From: Hippophae tibetana
Taxonomy: Eukaryota; Streptophyta; Magnoliopsida; Rosales; Elaeagnaceae
Assembly (NCBI GenBank): GCA_037013495.1
Contig: CM072806.1
Location: 49,689,814 to 49,753,813 of the forward strand
Direction of reading: 5' to 3'
Length of the DNA: 64,000 bases
Below the pieces are notes generated by a model that made no database searches, was not told the origin of the DNA, and saw nothing but the letters and a program-made list of their open reading frames with translations. This document shows positions 49,815 to 63,200 of the stretch, piece after piece. The first letter of the stretch is position 1. Each line of letters begins with the position of its first letter. Position numbers and translations under genes: made by a program.

Positions 49815-50249
49815 TGCTAATATGAGTTCATTGAATGTCGTTGTACGTGCTAATCTCTTTTTTATGGTAATATTTATAATGATTTAATTTCTTCATTCGT
49901 ACGTCTGAAGTTTAGACTACTTTTTTGATGGATGTTTTACGTGCTCATGTATGTAGGAGAATATTTGTTATATGGATCAGCTTTTTTTTGCCATAATGCA
50001 TGTGAAGGCCAATCAAGATTCTAAGCCAACCAAGCTTACTCGATGGCATAATTTGACGACATTATTTTATTTGTAATTGAAGTTATTTATATGCATTATT
50101 TGTTTTTGTAATAAATTTAATTATTAAGTAATTAAATATATTTATATTGTTAATTATTTGTTGTATTATTATTTATATTTAGTGTATTTATGTTATTTAT
50201 ATATACTGTTATACGAAAAATAAAATTAAAAATTAAAACAAATAAAATG

Positions 50250-50380
50250 TAGAGTCGGTTCACGGCATGAACCGACTTTACGTGTAGAGTCGGTTCATGC
50301 CGTGAACCGACTTTACAATTTAAGTCTCTGAATTTAAAGTTGGTTAAAAACCGACTTTTATACCCCTTTTTGTAGTAGTG
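50250..50380 (+). repeat. CACTA-2 right subterminal palindromes and terminal repeat
   Basis: Two near-perfect palindromes of the form GTCGGTTCA-CGGCA-TGAACCGAC lie in tandem at 50251-50315. A third partial copy at 50335-50358 runs into the terminal repeat ending TTTTTGTAGTAGTG at 50380. Confidence 0.8.
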
Positions 50381-50880
50381 CAAGAAAAAATGATAGCTTT
50401 AGCCAATCACAGCACGACACATGACATCAGAAATTTATCGAGCGAATCAAGGAGTGACGTGTGGTAGGGGAGACCGATCAGAGTCAACACTTGCTAAGTC
50501 ATAATGGCATTGCGACACATGGCATGGCGCATTGACCGTTCTTTGAACTCGGATTGAACACCATATTGACATGTGGCATGCATTTAGTCCTCCTTAAACA
50601 TGGTGTAACGTGATTTGATCTTCATGCTTGCGTGGCATCTATGTGGCTTGTACAGTTAACTCCTCTGCTTGCGTAGCAGGCCACGTGGTAGCTCCTGATT
50701 GGTCTTAAGTTAAAAATTCACAAAAAATCTCAAAAAAATTCAAAAAATATATTTTCACCCCTTTTCACTAAAACGTTTATATTTTAATATTGTTTGCCAT
50801 AAAAATATGATTTATTGAATTAAACAAGTAAATATTAATTAAAAAAGTGCGCTAATGACTCTACTTTCATAGAATCATCA

Positions 50881-51179
50881 TTTTGCATTTCCTTTATTTA
50901 TTTATTTAATAACACTTGTAGTTGAGGGATTAAATAATTAGGGTATTAGATAAGTGTCGACCTAATTGGGATGTTCTGATGTACTTACTAAGGCCTATCA
51001 CTTTCAATATTTCATCAAATAAAATAAAAAGTTAGCTTTTTTTATTTAGCTTTCATCAAATTACTCATAATTAATCATATTTTTATTATGAAAAAACCAT
51101 AATTAATTTTTTGATTAATTTTTTATCAACTAAAATCAAAGCTAGTCAAATAATATTTAGTTTTTTAGGGGATAAATTA
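50881..51179. other. AT-rich spacer, no feature seen
   Basis: This is AT-rich DNA between the Athila-like LTR and the copia remnant. No open frame and no repeat ends were recognised. Confidence 0.5.
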
Positions 51180-53900
51180 TGTTTTATTACCCACATATGC
51201 CTAGTAGATATTGGAGTGATGTTGTTACTATAGCTGTGTATCTACTAAACCGTATGCCCACAAAAACCTTACAATTTCAGACTCCATTAAAGGTGTTATT
51301 TGATCATGTTCCCTTTCCTACTATTTTGATGCTTCCGCCCCGAATTTTTGGATGTGTTGTTTTTGTCTACCTCTATAAAAATCAACGAACTAAGTTGGAT
51401 CCATGTGTTGTCTGATGTGTTTTCTTGGGGTATGGCGTACAAAAGAAGGGATACCAATGCTACGATCTTATTACTAAAAGAACCTACATTACCATGGATG
51501 TCACTTTCCTAGAATCTGAATGGTTTTTTCCATCATCAGTATCCAATTACCCTCTTAAGGGGGAGAATTATGGTGAAGAATAGAATTGGATTGATGTTGA
51601 AGTATTAGACATTAGTAACAATCCGACATACTCAGATAATGCCAACAATATAGATGAGCCAGTACCTAGACCCGAACTTGAACTTCTAAGAACTAAATTT
51701 GAACTAGTGATTGAATCTCCAGAAGATGCAGTGGTTGATGCACCCCTCCACTCTCTAGTACCTAATGATCCTCTTGCTGAGAATACTTCTGAGGTAAGTT
51801 CTCCTATCACACCTTTACAAACTAATGCTATAGATACAACTGTTGGTTATGTTCTACCTTTCAGACATAATCGAGGCAAACCTCTGAATCGATACTCTCT
51901 ATACAAAGAGGAACGACAACCCAAGTATCCAATAGCCAATTATGTATCTACTCAAGGGTTATCATAACCTATCAGGGCTTTTGCACAAACACTATTCTCA
52001 TGTCAAATTCCAAGCAGCGTTGAAGAAGCCTTATCTGATCCAAATTGGGCTCAAGCTATAAAAGAAGAATTTGAGGCACTGTAGAAGAACAACACATGGG
52101 TGTTAAGAAAGTTGCTTCAAGGGAGGAAGATGGTAGGATGCAAGTGGATTTTCTCCATTAAGTATAAAGCAGATGAGACAGTTGATCGATACAAGGCGAG
52201 GCTAGTAGCAAAAGGGTATACACAGAAACATGGTATAGATTATCAAGAAACCTTCTCACTTGTGGCTAAACTAAAAACTATGAGAGTTTTGTTATCTCTT
52301 GCAGCAAATTTAGATTGACCATTGCACCAAATTTACGTGAAGAATGTCTTCCTTCATGGTATCCTTAAAGAAGAGATTTACATGGATATTCCACCAGGAT
52401 ATATTGTTACATCAGGAAAAGAAACTACATATAGATTACAACGAGCATTGTATGGACTAAAACAATCACCTTGAGCATGGTTTGGCAGATTGAGTTCAGC
52501 AATGAGAAAATATGGGTTTCAACAAAGCAACTCTGACCACACTCTTTTCCTAAAACATCGATTGGGAAAAATAATAGCCCTTATAGTCTATGTAGACGAG
52601 ATGATCATTACAAGGGATGATAAAGAAGAAATCTCTAGGCTTCAAGAACAACTATCAAATGAGTTTGAAATGAAGGACTTGGGAGGGCTCAAATACTTCT
52701 TAGGCATTGAGGTAACAAGTTCAAAACAAGATATATGTCTTTCCCAAAGGAAATATACTCTAGACCTACCGGCAAAGGCATGATTAATATATTGTAAACC
52801 TGTCGATATTCCGATGGTCCAAAATCATAAACTTGGAGAATATGTGGACCAAGTACCAGCAGATAAACAGAGATATCAACAGTTAGTAGGTAAACTCATA
52901 TACTTATCTCATACTCGACCTGATATTGCTTATGATGTGAGTGTCGTGAGTCAGTTTATGCACTACCCAAGTGAAGACCATATGGATGCCATCATGCGAA
53001 TACTCCGTTATTTAAAATCCTCCCCTAGGAAAGGACTTATGTTTTCAAAGCATGGTCAATTGGAAGTCGTTGGATATACAGATTCAGACTGGGCAGGGAA
53101 TATGAAGGATAAGAAATCTACTGTTGGGTACTTTACTTTTGTGAGGGGCAATCTTGTTACATGAAGGAGCAAGAAGCAAAAGGTAGTTGCCTTATCTAGT
53201 GCTGAAGCTGAATTTTGAGGAATGGTCAAGGGAATATGTGAGCTCCTTTGGTTGAAAAAACTTATAACTGAGATTGGTGTTGCTCCTAACTCTGAAATGA
53301 ACTTATTTTGTGATAACAATGCAGCCATTTTCATCTCTCACAATCCAGTTCAACATGATCGCACGAAGTACGTTTAAGTGGATCAGAACTTCATCAAATA
53401 GAATCTTGAAGAAAAGATTATTCAACTTCCATTTTTCAAATCAGAAGATCAATTGCCTGATATACTCACAAAATCTATGTCTGCAAAGAACTTCTACAAG
53501 TCACTTGACAAGTTGGGCATAAGAGACATATATGCACCAACTTGAAGGGGAGTGTTGATGTGTGTTGTGGTGCATGGTGCAACAGTGGCAGACACCAATG
53601 TTTAGTAGAGCAAAACATGGAGCAGACAATAATATTAGTGGAGCCATAAAATATGGATGTGCAACAGCTAAGGTTATTGTTTAGTTTTCGTTTTCCTTGT
53701 ATACATATACCTAAACTCTTGTACAAAAATAGAACTGAAATGAAATGAAATGAAATATACATGATAATTATCATAAAAACACAATATTTATCAAAATGTT
53801 CAGCTTTACAATCAAATTGTACAATTGTAAAATTGGGTAAGTTAGTGAGCAAAAGATGGATTTGATGAAAAGTTTGTGTGCATAGTCTATGTTGCACCAA
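51180..53900 (+). mobile_element. Ty1/copia remnant lacking its 5' half (fossil)
   Basis: Plus-strand frames show, in copia order, the integrase C-terminal part (YWSDVVTIAVYLLNRMPTK near 51210), the reverse transcriptase ([20 protein letters not shown] near 52135; YVDEMIIT near 52590) and RNase H (GYTDSDWAGNMKDKKSTVGY near 53070; ALSSAEAEF near 53195). A purine tract (GAAGGGGAG) precedes an LTR start TGTTGATGTG at 53553. The LTR end is not certain (about 53900). The order integrase-RT-RNase H identifies Ty1/copia, probably of the Tork/Tnt1 kind. No 5' LTR or gag was found. Several breaks (about ten). Confidence 0.85.
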
Positions 53901-55764
53901 ATATTTCCTATTCAGCTTTTTCTTTCTTTTGGCACAAGGATTGAAGCAATATGAAAAGATTCATGTTAATTTTTAGGGAATATTTTTGGATTCTCTTAGC
54001 TTGCTCAATGGTTATGATCCATTAGCCTACACCAATACCAATAACAAGTCAGATGCATGAGATTTTGTGAAAATTTTAAATAAAATTATTAGTCAAACAA
54101 TTAACAAGTTAGATGCATGAGATTTTGTGAAAATTTTAAACAAAATTATTAGTCAAACAATTGTGAGACAAACTGTATGAGATTCCCTTAGATTGATCTC
54201 TAAGAGGTTTTACAATTATTTCTTTAGGAACAACTACAACTGACCTATAAGAAACCTTTAGGTCTAAAGGTTCAAGCTTTTTTATCTACTTGATTTGTGA
54301 GGAGACACACATTTCGTTTAAATATCTTTGAGAGCTAAAAATTGAAATATTGAAGATGCCAATTTAGCTTCACGCTACAAGAGGTATAAATTACAATCTT
54401 TTTGTTAGTTGCGATGATAATATCATAAGGATCAAAGGTATATTTTTTATTGTTTACCTATATCAACCCCTTTGGTTACGTAGTAAAGTTTTTATATTTA
54501 TTCATAAAATTTTGATCCTTATTATGAAAAACATTTTTGTAAACCATCAATTTAAAATAAATGTCATAAAGTATATTTCTTATAATATGTTATTTTCGAA
54601 AGATAATTATTCTATATTTATTAAATAGGAAAATATCTTCTTGTTAAATGGAGTTATTATTCAAAATTCGAATAATATTCACAAGAAACATCAATCCTAC
54701 CATATCTACTGTAGACAATATATGCACATAAATAGTATAATATAAATAATATTCAGTATTATCAATCAAGTTATAAAGTTTTAACCATACATAAATTCTA
54801 TCAATTTTTTATCTCGGGTACAGAAAGCTTACTTAAGCATAAGAGTGAATTTGAAACCACTTAGTGTTAGTGTCCTTGATTTTGGTGGATCAAGAGTGAA
54901 GAGTGCGAAGAATTTGGTAAACATAAATTGGTATAAAACAGTATATCACTTATCCAATTAAACTAATAATATTGTAAGAATAATGTGAATTGATAAAATA
55001 TTTGATCTGTGTGTGTAGACATATACCAATTACTTCAACTCAATTGAAAATTGTTATAAAAATCTAATAGTGAGTTTAATGCATCATATGTGATTAGAAT
55101 ATAATGTGAATGTGACTAATTACATAACAAAGTTTCAAGAGTGTATGAAAAAAAAACACATGAATGTTTACGGCATATGTAGTTGATCATTTATGCTTGT
55201 ATGTAAATAAGGGGATTATAGTTACGTATACATGAATGAATTGAGGGATGCATGAACTCTTTTGTCATGTGTTTTTATTAAAAATTCCACCAAATTTCAG
55301 TGTAAATAATATTTTGCGTAATAGGATTTCAATCCTCAAACATTTGGTATCCATAGCTCCCAAACAAAGAGCCAATTTCCTTCCCTGCATAAGAGTGTAA
55401 GGTATTGGATTCAAGTATCTCCAATTTTGATATTTTAACGTGTATCGATTTGTGTTAAATCGTTTCAATCAAAAAACTGAAAGAAAAAAAATTGTTTAAT
55501 CTTTGGACCTTTCTTTTCTTTTTACTAGTCTCTACTTAATGGATCCTTACTTAAGTCCGCAATTGAGAGCCGGAGTGTAAAAGATTCGTATGTACCCTAT
55601 AGAAAGTATTAAGATAGGTAATTGAGTTCCATAAATAATATATAGAAAATAATGTTAAATCAATTTTTCTGCCATATTACATTAAAGTTAACTTTAATTA
55701 GAGGTGTAAGATGAGTTACGTTATTTAAATTCATCGGACCCGTTCAATCCGTTTAATCAACACT
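53901..55764. other. AT-rich intergenic DNA
   Basis: No coding frame of substance was found. It contains the tandem duplication at 54042-54161 but no recognisable element ends or RNA gene. Confidence 0.5.
54042..54161. repeat. 60-bp tandem duplication
   Basis: Two adjacent 60-bp units beginning TAACAAGTCAGATGCATGAG are nearly identical, with two differences (C/T at the eighth base of AACAAGTC and T/C in TTTAAATAAAAT). The high identity suggests a recent event. Confidence 0.9.
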
Positions 55765-58700
55765 TGGGAAAGAATGAAGAAATTGATAGTTCAACAGTTT
55801 CTATTAGCTATTTATAAGCAACTCTTTTATCAGTAATATCACCAGTTCTAGTATGGAAGAAAGAGTGTCAATGAATACATTAAGGAGTTCATGAGACTTA
55901 GCTTTCGAGCCAACATATGGAAGCGAGAACCTTAGAAGGTTGCGAGGTATGTGTAGGATCTGAATTATCCTATTAGAGAAAGACTATAGCTGAGCAAAAC
56001 CATATGGTTTGTCAACCAAGCCAACAACATGGCACTAAAGGTGGAAATCTAGTTAGCTAGACCTTGAAAACTCACACCATTTAGGTTTTGCTTAAGTGAC
56101 TTCTTCACCAGTAGAAGCTCAAGTGGTTTCATGCCTAAACACACCTCACTAGCCACAACAAAAACAACCTCAACCCCAAGAACTTTTGTCCCAAAATAGG
56201 CAACCAATAACCCAAATAATCCACCACCTAAACCTAACACCTATGCTAAACTTCCACTTATCAAGTGCTTTAGGTGTTACTAACAAGAACATTGATCCAA
56301 TGAATGCCCACAAAGGCGTGCAACTAATTTGATCAATGAATTTGAGCATTCAGATGATGAATTTAATGCATTATCTCTTGAGGATCTGGAATGAGCACAG
56401 CCCACTGAATGTGATGATGGTGACAGAGCTTTAAACTACATAGTATAGAAGGTGTTTCTATCACCAAAACAGCCAGCACCATTACAAAGGCACGCCATTT
56501 TCAAAACAAGGTGCACAGTTCAGTAGAAAGTATGTGACCTTATTATTGATAGTAGTATTACTAAAAATATTGTCTCACACACACTCATGAAGTCCATGGG
56601 ATTGAGCATTCATCTCAACCATCACCCTTACAAACACCTTACCTCCATTAAGAGATATTCAAATCCATATATATTTCATACTAGCTAGCAATCTGCCCAA
56701 TTAATCCCACTATCAAATGAATCTCAAAGACCATGAGCTTTTACAGGATATAATGGAATATCTCTTAGATAAGCACCTCTTCCAAGAAAGCAAGAGTTCA
56801 TGTGTTGTGCATGTACTACTTGTACCCAAGAAGGATGGTATGATGAGGATTTGTGTTGATAGTAGAGTTATTGACAAGATCATGGTCAAGTACAAGTTCG
56901 TTATTCCTAGGTTGGAAGACATGCTTGACAAACTACAAGGTTCCACTATCTTCTCTAAACTTGATATTCATAGTGGATATCACCAAATTCTCATCAGAAA
57001 AAGGGATGAATGGAAGACATCTTTTAAGACCAGGAAAGGCATGTATGAATGGCTTGTTATGCCATTCAGGTTGTAGAATGCTCTCAACACCTTCATGAGG
57101 TCGATGCATCATGTTTTGAAGCCTCTCAATGGTACTTATGTGGTAGTGTATTTTGATGATATCCTAGTCTACAACAAGAACCCTAACGAGCATCTAGAAC
57201 ATTTGTAGGCTATCCTAGAGATATTGAGAGAACACAAGTTTTTTCTCAACCTTAAAAAGTGTAAATTTATAACCATTAGACTCATTTTCTTAGGGAATGT
57301 TATCATTTCTAAGGGCATCTCAATAGACACTTAGAAGATTGATGACATTCAGTCATCGCCTACCCTTACATCAACATACAAAGTCGGGAGTTTTAATGGC
57401 TTAGCAACATTTTACATGAGATTTATAAAGGATTTTAGTTCAATTATAGCACCTATAAAAAACTGTCTCAAGAAAGGACAATTTATTTGGGGTAACAAGT
57501 AGGAAGACAATTTCCAACTCATCAAATAAAAACTGTGCATAGCTCCAGTTCTATCTCTGCTAGATTTTGACAAAGTATTTGAATTTGAAACAAATTCATC
57601 CATGGTGAGTAGTGGAGTAATGCTATCTCAAGATGGAAAGCCTATTGAGTTGAGTTCTTCAGTGAGAAACTCAATAAAGCATGCCAGAAATGGTCCATAT
57701 ATGACTAAGAGTTCTATGCTTTCATTTGAGCCCTTAAACATTGGGAGTAGTATCTCATTTCAAAGGAATTTATCCTTCACAATGATCACTCGACACTTAG
57801 GTGGATTCACTCTCAAAAAGACATCTCAAGGGAACATACTAGGTGGGTCATCTACCTGCAAAGGTTTACTTATGTGTTTAAACACAAGGAGAGACATTTA
57901 AACAAGGTAGCTGATGCACTTAGCAGATGGCACACCCTGCTGACTACCTTTCAAATTGAGATAACCAATTTTGACACCCTCTTTGAGTTGTATACAATAG
58001 ATGAGGATTTTATTGCTTTCTGTATAAAATGCATCAACCATAAACCTAGACATTGTTTCCATTTGCAAAAAGGGTATCTTTTTAAAGACAGAAGACTGTG
58101 CATTTCAAAAACCAGCTTAAGGGAATACCTAATTCAAGAACTTCATGCTTGGGGACTTAGTGATTATACTAATAGGGACAAAACCATACTTTTGGTTGAG
58201 GAAAGATACTACTAGCCTCATTTATGAATGGATGTAACCAGATTCATGCATAAATGCTCTATCTGTCAAAGAGCTAAAAGGGGTAGCCTAAACATTGGCA
58301 TTTACTCTCCTATGTCAGTTCCTGTAACAATTTGAAAGGATCTTAGCATGGATTTCATCCTCGGGCTACCAGTCAGCAAAAGAAGAGTATACTTGATCCT
58401 TGTGGTAATGGATAGATTTTCAAAAGTTTCCTACTTGATTCCATGCAAAAAGATCCATGATGCCAACAATATAACCACTATCTTGTTTTTAAATATTGTC
58501 AAGCTACATGGAATTCCTAAAACCATCACTTCTGATCGTGATGTGAAGTTCATGAACCATTTTTGGAAAGAGTTATGGCGAAGGTTTGATACCATCTTGA
58601 ACTTCAGCAACGCCTATCATTTTCGGATTGATGGGAAAAAAGAAATGTTCAACAAAACCATAGGCAGCATGCTAAGGTGCTTAACTTATGAAAGACCTTA

Positions 58701-59640
58701 AAAGTGGGATATATATGTTCCTCATATTGAGTTTGCTCTCAATAGTATCACAAACCACTCACATTTCTCGATTGTCTACACCAAAGTGCCCAACTTCAGT
58801 ATTGATTTACAAGCAACTCCTAATCCAAAGAGCAAAACTGCATATGTGTAGGTTACTAATTATGCTCAATTCTACCAAGAAATTTGAGGTCACATTGAAA
58901 AAATGAATGCACAATACAAAATCTACATCACAAGCTTACACACATCCAAGTTGGTGCACCTTAACAAACATTGATTCTCACAAGGCACATGCCCAAAGCT
59001 TCACCTCACGAACTATTGTTCTTTCCAAATCATTAAGAAAATCAATAAAAATTCTTATACTATTGATCTTCCTGAGGACTGGTCCATCCCCACCACATTT
59101 AATGTAGCTGACCTTCGTAAATACTATCCCACCAATGCAACTGATGCAATCCAATTGAATTCGAGGTCAAATTTTGTTGAAGAGTGAGACTATGATGCAA
59201 ATAGGGTTGATTAGAAACTAAAATTTCTTTGTTAGAAATATAATTTTTTTTCTTTATTTTTTTTATAACAGAAATAACAATTTTTGGCACCAAAAGGCTT
59301 AAGTTGTGTGTGAGTGTGTTGCTCGCGCACATGAGTGGCCATTAGACCTCATCAGTGCCCTATACACATGGGTTGAACGAGCTTGTGTTGTCGAGCACAC
59401 ATGGGTAGTACTTAGATACCTAGGCTACATGTGCGTGTGATTGTGTGCCACCTTGGTGCACATGGGGGCAATTAAGAGCAACGTTTATAAAACCCACGTA
59501 AGGGTGCGGTTAGCGAACAATTTTCGTTCTCACTCTTAATAGTTTGTTTCTTTTGGTTCACAAAGCTTGTTCTATGAATTTCTTTAAGTTCAATCGATGA
59601 ATTGTTCTTTTATTTTTGAGTGCAATACAATTTTTGTTCA
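55765..59640 (+). mobile_element. Ty3/gypsy element (chromovirus-type), fossil
   Basis: In gypsy order on the plus strand: a gag remnant (about 55765-56300, with a decayed zinc-knuckle region near 56260-56310), protease (near 56530-56620), reverse transcriptase (56717-57260, peptides LLVPKKDGMMRICVDSR and [20 protein letters not shown]), RNase H (about 57560-57950), integrase zinc finger and core (58050-58700, MDFILGLPVSKRRVYLILVV) and the integrase tail ending FNVADLRKYYP near 59100. 59170 to about 59640 looks like an LTR (GTTTATAAAACCC box near 59485) but has no partner in the window. The 5' LTR was not recognised. More than ten breaks. Confidence 0.82.
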
Positions 59641-60280
59641 AAGCACTCAACGTGTTATATTAATTTTTTATCATTTTAAATTATATACGATATAAATTAA
59701 AATTAATCTTTTAAATAAAAATAAAAAAAAATATCTAAAGTAAAGTGACGAACTTGACTTGGACTGGATCATGCCTGACAAACCAATCCAACAAACCATC
59801 CTGAAAGGACTTGAATTAGATGAAACCTGCCTCTTTACACCACCAGCTTTGATTCAAAAAATAGCTCTTAGATGTAAGCAACGTCCTTCATGAATTGAGA
59901 TATAGACTCGAAAGCAAAGTCAGGACATATGTGAACGGCCATTTTAATATGATTGGTTTTCTTATAAGAATTCTTTCATTCCAATCCACTATTCTTAAAT
60001 ATCATTTGGTAAAAATAAAATAACTAATTATCATAAGTTGCTGAAGGGTTGGCCAAAATAACATATTAGCCCTTGTCGTTGTAACACAAAAGCACAGTGC
60101 ACTAAAGTCTTTTTATGAGGTGCACAGACTAAAGGTCAAGGAATTGGATCCCGGTGTGTTTTGGCAATGCAATGTTATTAAAAAAAAAATCTTGACATGA
60201 TACTTTTGGTTATAGCAGACACATTGGAATACATTGTTTAATATATAGTTTTGAGTGAAAAATTGGTTTAATAAGTATGG
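59641..60280. other. Intergenic DNA downstream of the ABC transporter gene
   Basis: This is AT-rich, with no open frame or repeat recognised. It separates the retroelement from the stop codon of the minus-strand gene and should contain that gene's 3' UTR and polyadenylation site. Confidence 0.5.
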
Positions 60281-63200
60281 TCAACAATGGAGCTTTATCT
60301 TGCGCAGAGAAAGGTATGCCAAGAGACGATATCCAAAAACCATGGCTATTAGAATAGCAACTTCTCTTGAACCTGCAGAGTCTATCCTCATCCCATTGAT
60401 GGCTGGTGTGATGTGTTCATACTGAACCTTGAGAAGAAGTTTGTATGTGTGATAGTTGAAAGACATATAACGGATCCAAGAAACAAATACCGGGACTTTC
60501 TGTAGATTAAAGGTTAAGATAGGTTAATATTTTTGCATATATAACATCTATATAGTTTGATTCTTAACCTTCTTGAACATATGTTTATACATCCGATGAA
60601 GACATCTATTTAATATATCTTTGTAAATATATTAAACATATATATGTTCAATTTATATGATAATATTTTTAAACATGTTGGTTTATTATAGTTTCTTAAC
60701 ATTTATTTTATAATAAAAAAAATTAATATTGATATTTATGAAAACATATTAATATAAAAATATTTAAATTAAAATAGGTATTAATATAGGGATAAATATC
60801 TTGGGGTTATTTTTCTGAATAAAAGTGATATTTAATCTTTTAAATTAATAAATTTACTCAATAATCATTTTAATTATAAAAGATGTATTCATTAGTCATT
60901 TTATTAATAAAAAATGAGTCATTTAAGGACTTTTAATAGTATCATTAAATATTTTATTGATAAATATTTTTAAAGAAAATAATGATGAGAATATTATTGA
61001 ACAATGAAATGACAAAGATATCCTTGATAATATATTTTTTTTATAAAATAATTTTAAAATTATTATATGTCTTTTTTTATCACATTTTGCTTAAATAAAT
61101 GGACCAAAATGATCCTACATCCTTTAATATATGTTCAAATTGTATGAAAAACGTATACATATGTTTATTTTTAGCTAATGTTAAAAATAAAATAGTTTAT
61201 ATATCAAATGGAAGGTTATTTTTATTCGTTTAGATGTATAGATCGGCAATTAAGTTGAAAGATAGTGTTAATTTAATAATATGAATACGAAGGTTTATCT
61301 GACCTTTACAAAGAATCCACCAGCCAACATGAATGTCATGACAGTTACTGAAGCCAGTGTCGTGGCCCTCTTCAGGTCCATTAATGTAGCTCCTATTGCA
61401 AGTCCAAGTCCCTATTTAAAATTCATTATTAAGGGATGAGGATCATGATTACTATTTTATAGATGTCATGAGGCTGAGTTTTTTTTTTCTTTTGAATTTA
61501 TAACTTCTAGTATTCAATTTTATTTCAAATATGTATTCAATGTATTTCAAACATCTTTTTAAGGTCCCAGATTTTAGACTACTCACATAAAACTCCCTAA
61601 ATTTAAAAAAAAAATAACAGTTTTGTTCCCAAACTATTATAATTTAATAAATAAATCTGAATTTATAAATTTGTGGACTATATAATGTGACTAATGTATC
61701 ACATTTAGGTCCCAAACTTAATTGTTACAAATAATAATAAACTTGAGAACCTAATAGTAATAAAAAGGACTTAAATGTGACACTCAATAACATAGAGATC
61801 GAAGTTTTTAAGTTTGAGGATGTTAGTGTAAATGATTCTAAGTTTAGGGATCATACAAATTGTTTAGCCTAATTTAAATTGACACAAAAATACTTTTGGT
61901 AGTATATTGAAACTAAAACAATAGTTTTAGTAGGAAATGAAAAAGAAAGGTTTGAGCTATATATATATACATACCTGAGCAGCCACAATGCAGAGGAACA
62001 CAATAAGCATGGTTAGAAAGAAAGGAGCAGCACTTAGCCTCAAGCCTGCCATAAAATATACGACAAGGAGAAAGAGTACTGGTAGTAAAAGATCAAGTGG
62101 GAGATCACTTGTAGTCCTAGCCATAAAATATGCACTTAATCTGTACATGTCAGCACCACGTTCCTTATTTAGCATTGCTCTTTCTTGAGGAAATGTAAAG
62201 ATAGCTGTGAAGACAGGAAAGAATCCCCAGAATACTGCTATGAAGAAAAGAAGTCCAGCCTGCATATTAATTCCAAGCTTAGTTTTCTATGTTTTCTTTT
62301 CTTTGAAATAACTATACATGTCCACACACTCATTTAGAGTTGATAAGATTAGAATCCCACTACTATTTGAAGCATATGTAATTATACTATAAGATAATTG
62401 AAGTTAGGTTAATTTCTACTAAAAAAATGTAATTTATTATTATCATGTTTAAACTTTTAAAATTTCATAGTAGAAAGTAAATTTCAAATTATCTAAGAGG
62501 TAGATTTATTGACTCAAATAACCATATATTTGTTTCTTATCAATTTTTTCAAACTAGTAAAAAATTATCCCAAAATTTAAAGCTTAATAATACTCGGTGA
62601 CACAATATAAAAACCAAAACACCTTTACTATATAACTTGAGATTAAGACTAGATCCAACAAGACTGCGGACAGATTATCACCACCAGTCGCCAGAGTCTC
62701 ACTAGAGTTGTTAGAACTAAGACCTTAGATCCGGTCTAAAAGTATGTAAGGTCTTACACACCGAGCATAAGTAATACATTACATATATTACACAAAAATA
62801 TGCAAGATTATACATCCAACGTGAACTCTGATAGGATATTGGATGTAAGGTCTTACATTTGGTGACTATTGTCGAAACTCCAGTTGGATCACCACGATGG
62901 TTTTCGAAACTCCGTAAGTAATTGTCAGAAATTTTGGTTGATATTAACAAAAATCGATATAAACACGTAATAAGAGAGTTTTGTTTGAGTCTAATGGACT
63001 AAATTAAGAATATATTGGTTTACCAACACAAAGAAACAAAAGTGGTAATATATATTTTGTAGTGAATTTAAGGGTGTGACTTTTAAACATGACTTAGGCA
63101 TCTATCAACATGATCAGTATTTATTACCTGATCTTGAAGGCCTTTAGGATTGGTGATATCTGAGTGCCACCATAGTAAACCCAATATAATTGCAGTGGAA

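Larger units (their letters stand above)
41245..50380 (+). mobile_element. CACTA-2, En/Spm-type DNA transposon, nearly full length
   Basis: The left end is CACTATTACAAAAAAAGG and the right end is the inverse complement of CACTACTACAAAAAGGGG. A perfect 3-bp target duplication, CAA, lies at 41242-41244 and 50381-50383. Length is 9136 bp. It carries a TNP2-type transposase gene (42466-45971), a second gene with Transposase_24-like and Ulp1-like parts (46072-49399), a hairpin (49528-49814) and palindromic subterminal repeats at both ends. It is longer in its coding parts than CACTA-1 but has stops and frameshifts in both genes. Ends and target site are well preserved, so it could still be moved by a transposase supplied in trans. 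Confidence 0.95.
32230..50880 (-). mobile_element. Athila-like Ty3/gypsy complex, minus strand, fossil
   Basis: Read on the minus strand, the parts are: 5' LTR (50880 down to 40401, carrying CACTA-2), primer site (40185-40170), gag (39865-38500), protease (38325-37540), 3' non-coding DNA (37320-35682), a partial LTR (35681-34712), a second copy of part of the 3' non-coding DNA (34711-33753) and a terminal LTR (33752-32230). No reverse transcriptase or integrase core was recognised, as in the plus-strand copy. The outer ends do not share a target duplication (CTAGT at 32225-32229 against TTTTG at 50881-50885), so the complex is probably a composite of two insertions. Broken in roughly ten or more places. 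Confidence 0.78.
40401..50880 (-). repeat. 5' LTR of the minus-strand Athila-like element, interrupted by CACTA-2
   Basis: The two LTR pieces are 40401-41244 and 50384-50880. Joined at the CAA target they restore an LTR of about 1.34 kb that aligns with 32230-33752. The LTR starts on the minus strand at 50880 with TGATGATTCTATGAAAGTAG. Confidence 0.82.

Noticed and set aside
62717-62950. Minus-strand 77-codon frame between ABCG22 exons
   Set aside because: It lies in the intron between the exons at 63128-63415 and 61975-62259. It is not in the splice frame and has no similarity to the transporter.
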